Shown here: positions 1 to 5,569 of the stretch, in pieces
Position numbering within the stretch: the stretch's first letter is position 1
Layout: each line of letters opens with the position of its first letter
Assembly: GCA_027068385.1 (NCBI GenBank)
Contig: JAMOTR010000042.1
Location: 1 to 6,246 of the forward strand
DNA length: 6,246 nucleotides
Reading direction: 5' to 3'
Source of the DNA: Candidatus Heimdallarchaeota archaeon
GTDB taxonomy: Archaea > Asgardarchaeota > Njordarchaeia > Njordarchaeales > JAMOTR01
Translations under genes and position numbers: made by a program
The notes under the pieces: generated by a model
Told to the model about the DNA's origin: nothing
The model's database searches: none
What the model saw: only the letters and a program-made list of their open reading frames with translations

Positions 1-264
1 GGAGAGTTCTACGAGAACGATTTCCACGTTAGACGGTCCCACGCCCGTGCTCGTAGATGCTATAGGAACGCCTTTGTATTTACCGACCCGCGTGACGTAT
101 TCCCTGTTTCTCGCTATTTCCCTAGCTTCGTCCCGGAGCGAGGCTATCTTCGGAACGCGGCCGGGATCACCGGGCAAAAGGACGTAACGCGGTATATCAC
201 CGGGCTTTAATTGAACGTGATACTGCTTCCCGCTTTTATCTTCAGCACGGGTGGCGTCATACAT
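1..264 (-). CDS. udp: Uridine/nucleoside phosphorylase, N-terminal part (runs off left edge)
   Basis: The reverse strand reads from ATG at 264 as 88 codons to the window edge without a stop. Residues 31-37 read PGDPGRV, the phosphate-binding loop of the PNP/UDP phosphorylase family, preceded by IPRYVLL as in bacterial Udp. Residues 53-61 (NREYVTRVG) and 71-76 (TSTGVG) fit the next conserved strands. Known role of the family: reversible phosphorolysis of uridine or another nucleoside to free base and ribose 1-phosphate, a cytosolic salvage reaction. The usual length is about 240-280 residues, so roughly two thirds is missing. The family signature normally reads G-hydrophobic-G-x-P-S; here it is G-V-G-P-S, one residue short before Pro, compensated further on. 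Substrate (uridine, purine nucleoside or methylthioadenosine) cannot be settled from this fragment. The ATG at 264 is the first in-frame start: a further ATG at 273 meets a stop two codons later. It is divergent from the P1 gene across 97 bp. Confidence 0.87.
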   Translation of the reverse strand, partial: MYDATRAEDKSGKQYHVQLKPGDIPRYVLLPGDPGRVPKIASLRDEAREIARNREYVTRVGKYKGVPIASTSTGVGPSNVEIVLVELS

Positions 265-288
265 CTATTTCATAAGAGCATAAGAAGG

Positions 289-292
289 AAAA
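289..292 (-). promoter_or_regulatory. Putative TATA-like box of the nucleoside phosphorylase gene
   Basis: On the minus strand the sequence AACGTTTTCC places TTTT with its first T 28 nt upstream of the ATG at 264. No Shine-Dalgarno sequence precedes the ATG. This spacing fits a leaderless archaeal transcript whose first base is at or near the start codon. It is the weakest of the five boxes in the window because it is followed by CC instead of A/T. Confidence 0.3.
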
Positions 293-315
293 CGTTAATC
301 GTCCCTCGTACGGGG

Positions 316-325
316 AGGGCGCCCT
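316..325. promoter_or_regulatory. Perfect 10-bp palindrome in a divergent promoter; possible operator
   Basis: AGGGCGCCCT is its own reverse complement. It lies between the divergent nucleoside phosphorylase and P1 genes, about 10 bp upstream of the probable P1 TATA box. It overlaps a second small inverted repeat, CCCTC at 303-307 with GAGGG at 315-319. A dimeric regulator could bind here and affect either gene, but this is inference from symmetry and position only. A short GC palindrome can also arise by chance. Confidence 0.3.
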
Positions 326-334
326 ATTTAACCG

Positions 335-341
335 TTTTATT
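335..341 (+). promoter_or_regulatory. Putative TATA box of the P1 gene
   Basis: TTTTATT begins 27 nt upstream of the ATG at 362, the spacing expected for a leaderless archaeal transcript. An alternative TATA-like element, TATTTAAC at 325-332, would give a leader of about 8 nt. The bases before the ATG (CTGGTAAA) contain no convincing ribosome binding site. Confidence 0.45.
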
Positions 342-361
342 CCTTAGTATCTCCTGGTAAA

Positions 362-1519
362 ATGCCCGTAGAATTTATCGTAAATCCGGAGATCACGAGC
401 CCGGAAGCTAGAAAATATACTTCTTTCGTGTTGAAGAGCAGGGATTTGATAAAGGAAATATACGTTATAAACACTAAGGGCGAGTTCAAGCTCTTCGACG
501 GGAAGAAAAAGATAAAGAAGCAGGGGAGGATAGAGCCGGAGCTTACCCAAATAAGGTTTACGTTTATCGTCCCGATCACCTCTAGGAGCAGGTATTATGT
601 TGTGGGTGACGGAAACAGCGGCTTATATTACTCAAAGGACCCCGAATTGAAGACGACGAAGACGGAGCGCATACCGGGAACGATGAACGATTACTCGTAT
701 TATAAGGAAACATTCTACGTAGCGGCACGCGATAAGGTCATCGCGTTCGATTCAAACGGGCCTAGAGAGATATCCGTGGACGTCGAGGGGAACATCTTAC
801 GCATAGACGTGAACGACTACTATCTTAGCCTCCTCACGAGTGAGAGGGTGTACGTGTATTCGATAAGCGACGGACAGCTCGAGTATGAGTTCAGCATAAA
901 GTCCCCGATAGAGAACGTACAATCCACGAAGGATATAGCGATCAAGTACCCTTACCTGTACGTACTCGACTCCGATACGATATACGTAATGAAGATGTGG
1001 GCGAAATCTAAGAGGCGGTCGAAGGTGAAGGATCCCAAAGCCTCGGACATAGACGCCATAGTCTCCACCCCCACGAGCGTGTACGCTATAACGAAGAAGG
1101 GGACCATACACACGATCGACGTGGAAAGGAAGAAAATAGAGACCGTGGAAGGTTACGAGGGGCGCTTCGGAACTATATACAACGTGTATTCTGTGGGGGA
1201 GTACGTGTACATAGACGCGAAGAAGGGGATATTCGGCTTTATATCGGAGCAAGCTCGTAAGATAGAGGGGCTCAACGAGGGTTTCTCGAGGGAGCTAAAC
1301 GAGTTATCCGAATCCTTTATCAGGTTCTATAAGAACGTTAAGGCGATTAGCGACGATCTTCAGAGGCTCTTAAGCGGCTCTGAGTCGGCTCGTGGGACGT
1401 TAAAGATGCGGTTGGAGGAGCGGATCTCCGAGGCCCGCGGTAGGATGAAGAGTGAGGAAGAGAAGATCGTTCTAGAAGCGTTAAAGGAGTGCGTGGAGAG
1501 ACTCCTTTTAGGTTCCTGA
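362..1519 (+). CDS. Uncharacterised beta-propeller protein with helical C-terminus (P1)
   Basis: I do not recognise a named family. The 385-residue protein has no signal peptide or membrane segment and is probably cytosolic. Residues about 30-295 contain recurring strand-turn-strand units, each with an aromatic/Val strand, a short turn and a second hydrophobic strand. They centre near residues 77-90, 118-130, 153-170, 197-210, 239-253 and 281-294, a spacing of about 35-44 residues, which is typical of propeller blades. No single blade signature (WD, Kelch or PQQ) stands out. Residues about 296-384 switch to charged helices rich in Glu, Arg, Lys and Leu, possibly a coiled coil. Basic patches lie at 48-56 and 216-226. 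The downstream ATPase-nuclease gene begins 33 bp later on the same strand, so the two may act together. P2 at 4337-5569 has the same architecture. I infer a scaffold or sensor role; no catalytic motif is visible. The start is the first ATG and agrees with the upstream TATA spacing. Confidence 0.85.
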   Translation: MPVEFIVNPEITSPEARKYTSFVLKSRDLIKEIYVINTKGEFKLFDGKKKIKKQGRIEPELTQIRFTFIVPITSRSRYYVVGDGNSGLYYSKDPELKTTKTERIPGTMNDYSYYKETFYVAARDKVIAFDSNGPREISVDVEGNILRIDVNDYYLSLLTSERVYVYSISDGQLEYEFSIKSPIENVQSTKDIAIKYPYLYVLDSDTIYVMKMWAKSKRRSKVKDPKASDIDAIVSTPTSVYAITKKGTIHTIDVERKKIETVEGYEGRFGTIYNVYSVGEYVYIDAKKGIFGFISEQARKIEGLNEGFSRELNELSESFIRFYKNVKAISDDLQRLLSGSESARGTLKMRLEERISEARGRMKSEEEKIVLEALKECVERLLLGS

Positions 1520-1524
1520 GAAGG

Positions 1525-1531
1525 TTTAGTA
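1525..1531 (+). promoter_or_regulatory. Putative TATA box of the ATPase-nuclease gene
   Basis: TTTAGTA begins 28 nt upstream of the ATG at 1553, within the spacer after P1. The same core, GTTTAG, is found 27 nt upstream of P2. If used, the ATPase gene has its own leaderless transcript and need not depend on read-through from P1. No ribosome binding site precedes the ATG (TTTCTCATA), which makes translation purely from a polycistronic message less straightforward. Confidence 0.4.
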
Positions 1532-1532
1532 T

Positions 1533-1547
1533 CTTTTATTTTATTTC
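1533..1547 (+). terminator. T-rich stretch after P1; possible weak archaeal terminator
   Basis: CTTTTATTTTATTTC contains two T4 runs and one T3 run, starting 14 bp after the P1 stop codon. Archaeal RNA polymerase terminates at oligo-T without a hairpin, so this could stop part of the P1 transcript. It could equally be the A/T-rich initiation region of the next gene, so the assignment is weak. Confidence 0.25.
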
Positions 1548-1552
1548 TCATA

Positions 1553-3178
1553 ATGTATGATTCGCTCATAGACTTAGCCCTTAAAAGCTTCTCGATACGC
1601 GAGATCGCACAACTCTATGAGACGCTAATGGAAAGGAACATCAGGCCGATCTACGTGCCGGAAATATTAGAGAGGAAGATAAGCGAGATCGCTAAGGGTA
1701 AGAAATACGTAGTCTCGCTCGAAGGCAGATACGGCTCCGGAAAGACCGCGGCGCTCGTAGGATCAGCCTTAATGCTCGAGGAGGCGGGGGCGATCGAGAA
1801 CTACTTCCTAAATAACGCCTCCGAATTGATCAACGAGCGGCAAGGGGGCGGTAACATATTGAGGTACGACGGATACTTCATAGATGAGGTAGAAAGGGCC
1901 CTGATAGACATAAAGGGAAAGAACACGTATCTCCTCTTCGGTCACGTAATAAGGGAGGCGTTCGAAAGGGGTCTACCTATATTCTTGGTGACGAAGGAGA
2001 GAGGAGTCTTGGACGACTTCGTGAGGATATCGGGGGGCGCTATTCATTATAAGAATATAATAAGGGTGGACTTCCAGGCGAGCGCGATCCGTAGGGAGAT
2101 CAACGAGTTCCTCCTTGATAGAAACACGAAGATCCTAGAGCTATCATACGGCTACTCCTTCGACCGGTTAAAGAAAGAGATCATGACGGAGCGCGAGCGG
2201 TTCGAGATTATTACTCCTAGGGCCATGAACATCTCCACGCTTTCCGCGACCCCGAACATGGACTTCAACGACGAATCGATCTACAAGGATTTAGAAAGCA
2301 TCATTAGGAGGTTCTTCAAGTCCTCGTTCGAGAACAGGATCGAAAAGGAGATCTACGTTAACGGTAAGAGGTATCGGTACACGATAGACGTGGTAAATGA
2401 CGAGAAGCAGGGTCCGGACGTCACGCTCTTCGTGAACCTCTCAGACGGAAGGACGTTAACGATAGGCGTGGAGGTAAAGACGAGCGTATCGAAGGTGAGG
2501 GTACCGCGCGATCAGTATAAGAGGCACACGGGGTCGTGCGACGGCCTGCTATACATCATGTTCCAAGAGAGGTACGACCCGAGCTTAATAGAGAAGATAG
2601 GATCGAGGAGAATAGCCGTCTTACAGCTCCCTAGGAAGATATCGTATACGGCCGCGGCAGGCGGTGATGAATCGTTCGCCTCTTATATGAACGCGATACT
2701 CACCGAGAGGGAAGTACTCGATACTCTCTTGAAGAACGTAATTAGCGAAATCGAGGGGGGCGAAACGGTAAGGGTCGTTAAGGGCAAGAGGTCTAAAGGG
2801 ACCGCGAGGAGGAAGAGGAAAGCGTCGAGTTTGAACGTTAAGGAGATCATAGAGATACTAAAGGAGTATGGGACGAAGAAAATAATAAAAAATAAGCAGG
2901 AAAGGGCCAAAGTTAGTTACTCTAAGCTCTTAAAGGAGCTCGCCTCTAGGGGCAAGCTCGATAATAATGCCTCTGCCGAAAGCTTGAAGGAAGAGCTGGA
3001 GAAGCGCTTTAAGGAGATATCTAAGGCCCTAACGGCTCAAGGCTTTGAGGTGTCCCTGGGGAGCACGTTCATTACGATAAAACAAAAAAGGCGATTTTTA
3101 GGAGGAGTTCGCGATCTCTATCGCCTTCTTTATCGCGTCCTCCATGTGCTTATAAGCGTGTATTCCGTGCTCCTCTAG
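1553..3178 (+). CDS. P-loop ATPase fused to a PD-(D/E)xK nuclease-like domain
   Basis: The 541-residue frame has several visible parts. Residues 58-65, GRYGSGKT, are a Walker A motif. Residues 107-112, GYFIDE, fit Walker B with the catalytic Asp-Glu pair, and 142-150 (PIFLVTKER) resembles a sensor strand. Residues about 255-360 look like a PD-(D/E)xK nuclease core, with P288-D289, then E307-V-K309 on the next strand and Q321-Y322 in the following helix. Residues 410-426 form a strongly basic segment. The region 427-510 is helical and ends in two short strands, as in a winged helix. No membrane segment or signal peptide is seen in this part. The family is not recognised. The G-x-YGSGKT loop resembles some large defence ATPases (BREX-type) and the overall plan resembles archaeal ATPases with nuclease-fold tails, but neither match is proven. 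I infer ATP-driven DNA binding or cleavage, perhaps with P1. The last 26 or so residues are antisense to sucC and may not be native. Confidence 0.85.
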   Translation: MYDSLIDLALKSFSIREIAQLYETLMERNIRPIYVPEILERKISEIAKGKKYVVSLEGRYGSGKTAALVGSALMLEEAGAIENYFLNNASELINERQGGGNILRYDGYFIDEVERALIDIKGKNTYLLFGHVIREAFERGLPIFLVTKERGVLDDFVRISGGAIHYKNIIRVDFQASAIRREINEFLLDRNTKILELSYGYSFDRLKKEIMTERERFEIITPRAMNISTLSATPNMDFNDESIYKDLESIIRRFFKSSFENRIEKEIYVNGKRYRYTIDVVNDEKQGPDVTLFVNLSDGRTLTIGVEVKTSVSKVRVPRDQYKRHTGSCDGLLYIMFQERYDPSLIEKIGSRRIAVLQLPRKISYTAAAGGDESFASYMNAILTEREVLDTLLKNVISEIEGGETVRVVKGKRSKGTARRKRKASSLNVKEIIEILKEYGTKKIIKNKQERAKVSYSKLLKELASRGKLDNNASAESLKEELEKRFKEISKALTAQGFEVSLGSTFITIKQKRRFLGGVRDLYRLLYRVLHVLISVYSVLL

Positions 3179-4204
3179 GATCTTACGGCCGAGCTCCTCG
3201 TTCGTTCCCACGAGCCTCACCACTAGCGGCTTATCGAGCTTTAGCTCCTCCATCGCTTGAACTATTCCCTTAGCCACCTCGTCCCCGCGCGTGATACCTC
3301 CGAAGATGTTGATGAGGATCACCTTAACGTTCGGAAGGTCCTTCACTATTCTCTCTAAAGCCGCCTTTACCACATCCGCAGAAGCCCCTCCGCCCACGTC
3401 TAGGAAGTTCGCCGGTTCTCCACCCATGAGCTTCACGAGATCACACGTGGCCATCACGAGTCCGGCTCCGTTCCCGATGATACCCACGTTACCGTCCGGG
3501 TTTATGATCACGAAGCTATAAGGAGTCTCCTCTATCTTCCGCCTCTTTATACGTCCGACGCGTATCTGAGAATCGTCCACGAGGATCTTAGAATCTAAAG
3601 CGAGCACGTCGCCCTCCTTCGTGATCACGAGCGGATTGATTTCAGCTAGGTCCAGCTTATAATCGTCGACGATCCTCCGAAGCTTTATAGTGACGTCTAT
3701 GAGCTTCTTTAGTATATCCCCGGAGAACCGCTTGCTCCGAGCCCGACGGGCCATGAAGGGGGAGAATCCGAATTCGGGATCGATCTCTATCCTCACGATC
3801 ATCCCCGGGTGACTCTTAGCGACTTCCTCTATATCCATACCTCCCATAGGAGAGGCCATGAGGAGCACCTTACGGTCGAATCCGTTTACGGTGAAGCTTA
3901 GATAGAGTTCCTTATCGATGTTCACGCCTTCCTCTATGAGTAGTAATTCTACGACTTCGTCCCCGATGCGCCTTCCGAGGATACTCTTCACGGCCTCTTC
4001 TAGCTCCTTCTCGTCGCGGGCGAGCTTAACTAATCCGGCCTTTCCGCGTCCTCCCGTAGTTACCTGGGCCTTCACGGCTACGGGATAGCCTAATTCTTTA
4101 GCCGCCTGCTTAGCCTCTTCGAGAGAACGAACGAGGATCCCGCGCGGTACGGGTATGCCGTATTCCTTAAAGAGTTCCTTGCCTTCGAACTCGCGTAGGA
4201 ACAT
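3098..4204 (-). CDS. sucC: Succinyl-CoA synthetase (ligase) beta subunit
   Basis: This subunit binds the nucleotide and, with the alpha subunit SucD, interconverts succinyl-CoA and succinate plus CoA with NDP/NTP. The reaction belongs to the citric acid cycle or to archaeal carbon-fixation cycles, in the cytosol. The 368-residue product is near full family length. The N-terminal ATP-grasp domain shows K45 in VAVKAQV and the glycine-rich GGRGKAG at 51-57. The metal-binding pair is seen as EINPLV (N190) and ALDSKI (D204). The C-terminal ligase domain has GNGAGLVMATCD at 244-255, GGEPANFLDVGGGA at 261-274 and INIFGGITRGDE at 299-309. The start MFLREFEGKELFKEYGIPVP matches the family N-terminus, so ATG at 4204 is secure. 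SucD normally adjoins sucC but is absent on both sides here: both flanking genes are on the opposite strand. The 3' end overlaps the ATPase frame. Specificity for ADP or GDP cannot be told by eye. Confidence 0.97.
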   Translation of the reverse strand: MFLREFEGKELFKEYGIPVPRGILVRSLEEAKQAAKELGYPVAVKAQVTTGGRGKAGLVKLARDEKELEEAVKSILGRRIGDEVVELLLIEEGVNIDKELYLSFTVNGFDRKVLLMASPMGGMDIEEVAKSHPGMIVRIEIDPEFGFSPFMARRARSKRFSGDILKKLIDVTIKLRRIVDDYKLDLAEINPLVITKEGDVLALDSKILVDDSQIRVGRIKRRKIEETPYSFVIINPDGNVGIIGNGAGLVMATCDLVKLMGGEPANFLDVGGGASADVVKAALERIVKDLPNVKVILINIFGGITRGDEVAKGIVQAMEELKLDKPLVVRLVGTNEELGRKILEEHGIHAYKHMEDAIKKAIEIANSS

Positions 4205-4227
4205 AGCGTTCTTATTCCTGCGAGACG

Positions 4228-4231
4228 TAAA
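4228..4231 (-). promoter_or_regulatory. Putative TATA-like box of sucC
   Basis: On the minus strand, CATTTACG places TTTA with its first T 27 nt upstream of the ATG at 4204, consistent with a leaderless transcript. An alternative is the more A/T-rich GTTTTAATG at 4273-4281, which would give a leader of about 45 nt. A weak AGGA lies at 4217-4220, about 12 nt before the start, so a leadered transcript remains possible. Confidence 0.3.
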
Positions 4232-4309
4232 TGAGCTTCGATTCGCTTTCGAAGGCTCCCTCTAGCGTACGAGCATTAAAACGTTCACTTAGATGATAGG
4301 ATAGAACAG

Positions 4310-4315
4310 TTTAGA
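4310..4315 (+). promoter_or_regulatory. Putative TATA box of the P2 gene
   Basis: TTTAGA begins 27 nt upstream of the ATG at 4337 and shares the GTTTAG core with the box before the ATPase-nuclease gene. The more obvious TTTAAA at 4323-4328 is only about 12 bp from the ATG, too close to drive a transcript that includes this start codon. No ribosome binding site precedes the ATG (AATTCTTCCG), which favours a leaderless message. Confidence 0.38.
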
Positions 4316-4336
4316 AGGCGCGTTTAAATTCTTCCG

Positions 4337-5569
4337 ATGAGGGCAAAACCTCTCTATAGGATAGAGAAGATTAAAGAATACATACCTATCAAGAACAAGT
4401 ACGGGTTTTTCCACTTATACGACCCGGAAGTAACGTTCATCTTAAACACCTATGGCTCGTTCGTCGTAATAACTAAGGATGATGTGTATTACGGGGATAT
4501 CGAGAACGTAAATAACATAAGGTACGCTCAGATACAAAAGCACGGTAATAAGCTTTATTTCTACGCTATAGGATCGGACGAATTATATGTGCTACAGGAT
4601 ATACATACGAGGGAACTGCTAGAACACACAAAGAAAGAAAGGCTTCCTCGGAAGTTGGGTGACGCTCGGATCATAGGCGACAAGGAAGCGTATCTGGGCT
4701 CGAGAATGTCTCCGAAAATACTAAATATAAGGGGAGACGAGCTTATCGATATACCTATCGAGGGCGTCTCAAAAGCGCATCGTGTATCTTATCAAGACGG
4801 AATAATAGCGATCTATTCGAACTCATACGATAGAGATGTAATATTAATATATGACGTAAACGAGTGCAAGACCCTAAGGCGCCTCGATATCGATAAAGCC
4901 TCAGACATAAAAAACATAAATATAGCCCTAGCGGGAGATTACGTATACGTTCTTGACAGAAAAGAAGGAAAACTCTCGATCATAAATCGGAAGAACGGAA
5001 ACATAAAGAGGGAATACGTGGGCGCTAATTACATCATAAGCTTTAAGAACTACGCGATCGCGATTAACTCCGATACGGGGTATACTAGAGTATTCGAAGG
5101 CACGGACATGATAGACAGGGGAAGCATAGGGGTAGTACCGGGTAGTATCTACTATGGGTACGTCTACGATGATAAGATCGTCATCGTCGCCCGTTACGGG
5201 GCGTTCGAAATTTCGTTACCTATGAGGTACGTAATAGAAAGACCCAAAGAGTCAAGACCGCCTAAGAGGGAAGACGACCTAAGGGGGCTTCTTACTCGTC
5301 TAAATAACGATCTAAGAAGTCTAACGAGCGTCCTTCTAATAAAGATAGGAAACATGCTCTCCGTGTACGATTCTGCCGAAAGAGCGAAAGAAGAGATCCT
5401 TAAAGAGATCGAAGAAATACTCGACGAGATCCTATACGATAAGAGAATCAAGGGAGAACTCATGAAGCTTATCGAGAAAATGATGCCTCGAGGCCCGACG
5501 ATTACTATCCTCTCATATCCCGATACGTTCATCGATACAAGATATACGTCGAAGCGAAGGAAACCGTAA
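4337..5569 (+). CDS. Second uncharacterised beta-propeller protein with helical C-terminus (P2)
   Basis: The 410-residue product has no named family that I recognise and no signal peptide or membrane segment. Repeated strand pairs occur near residues 32-55, 72-88, 115-134, 154-178, 200-221, 232-255 and 274-295, consistent with six or seven propeller blades; GDYVYVLDRKEGKLSIINRKNG is too long to be anything but one full strand-turn-strand unit at 200-221. After a Pro/Arg/Lys linker (302-311), residues 312-383 form charged helices, followed by a 27-residue tail ending in SKRRKP. This is the plan of P1: similar size, propeller first, helical segment last, no catalytic motif. Sequence identity by eye is low, so they are either distant paralogues or convergent. 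P2 has no ATPase gene beside it. Parts of the gene look visibly richer in A/T (many ATA, AAA and TAT codons) than sucC. Its last 376 bp overlap the antisense membrane-protein frame. The start is the first ATG; no other start codon lies in frame nearby. Confidence 0.83.
   Translation: MRAKPLYRIEKIKEYIPIKNKYGFFHLYDPEVTFILNTYGSFVVITKDDVYYGDIENVNNIRYAQIQKHGNKLYFYAIGSDELYVLQDIHTRELLEHTKKERLPRKLGDARIIGDKEAYLGSRMSPKILNIRGDELIDIPIEGVSKAHRVSYQDGIIAIYSNSYDRDVILIYDVNECKTLRRLDIDKASDIKNINIALAGDYVYVLDRKEGKLSIINRKNGNIKREYVGANYIISFKNYAIAINSDTGYTRVFEGTDMIDRGSIGVVPGSIYYGYVYDDKIVIVARYGAFEISLPMRYVIERPKESRPPKREDDLRGLLTRLNNDLRSLTSVLLIKIGNMLSVYDSAERAKEEILKEIEEILDEILYDKRIKGELMKLIEKMMPRGPTITILSYPDTFIDTRYTSKRRKP

Noticed and set aside
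337..579. Minus-strand frames of 68-80 codons over the P1 start
   Set aside because: They overlap the P1 promoter and N-terminus, have low-complexity hydrophobic translations and no family resemblance.
797..1252. A 151-codon open frame on the minus strand
   Set aside because: It lies wholly inside P1, its translation is rich in Tyr, Val, His and Arg without domain character, and it has no plausible start context; it is an antisense shadow.
2683..2910. A 75-codon minus-strand frame with hydrophobic, membrane-like translation
   Set aside because: It is the antisense of Lys/Glu-rich helical codons of the ATPase protein, which automatically read as Phe, Leu and Ser on the other strand.
3101..3178. 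Hydrophobic C-terminal tail of the ATPase protein as a membrane anchor
   Set aside because: The tail is exactly the antisense of the conserved sucC C-terminus, so its hydrophobicity is a by-product; there is no independent sign of selection for it.
4285..4320. Possible C/D-box small RNA suggested by GATGATA in the sucC-P2 spacer
   Set aside because: The C box is imperfect and no D box or C'/D' pair at proper spacing was found.
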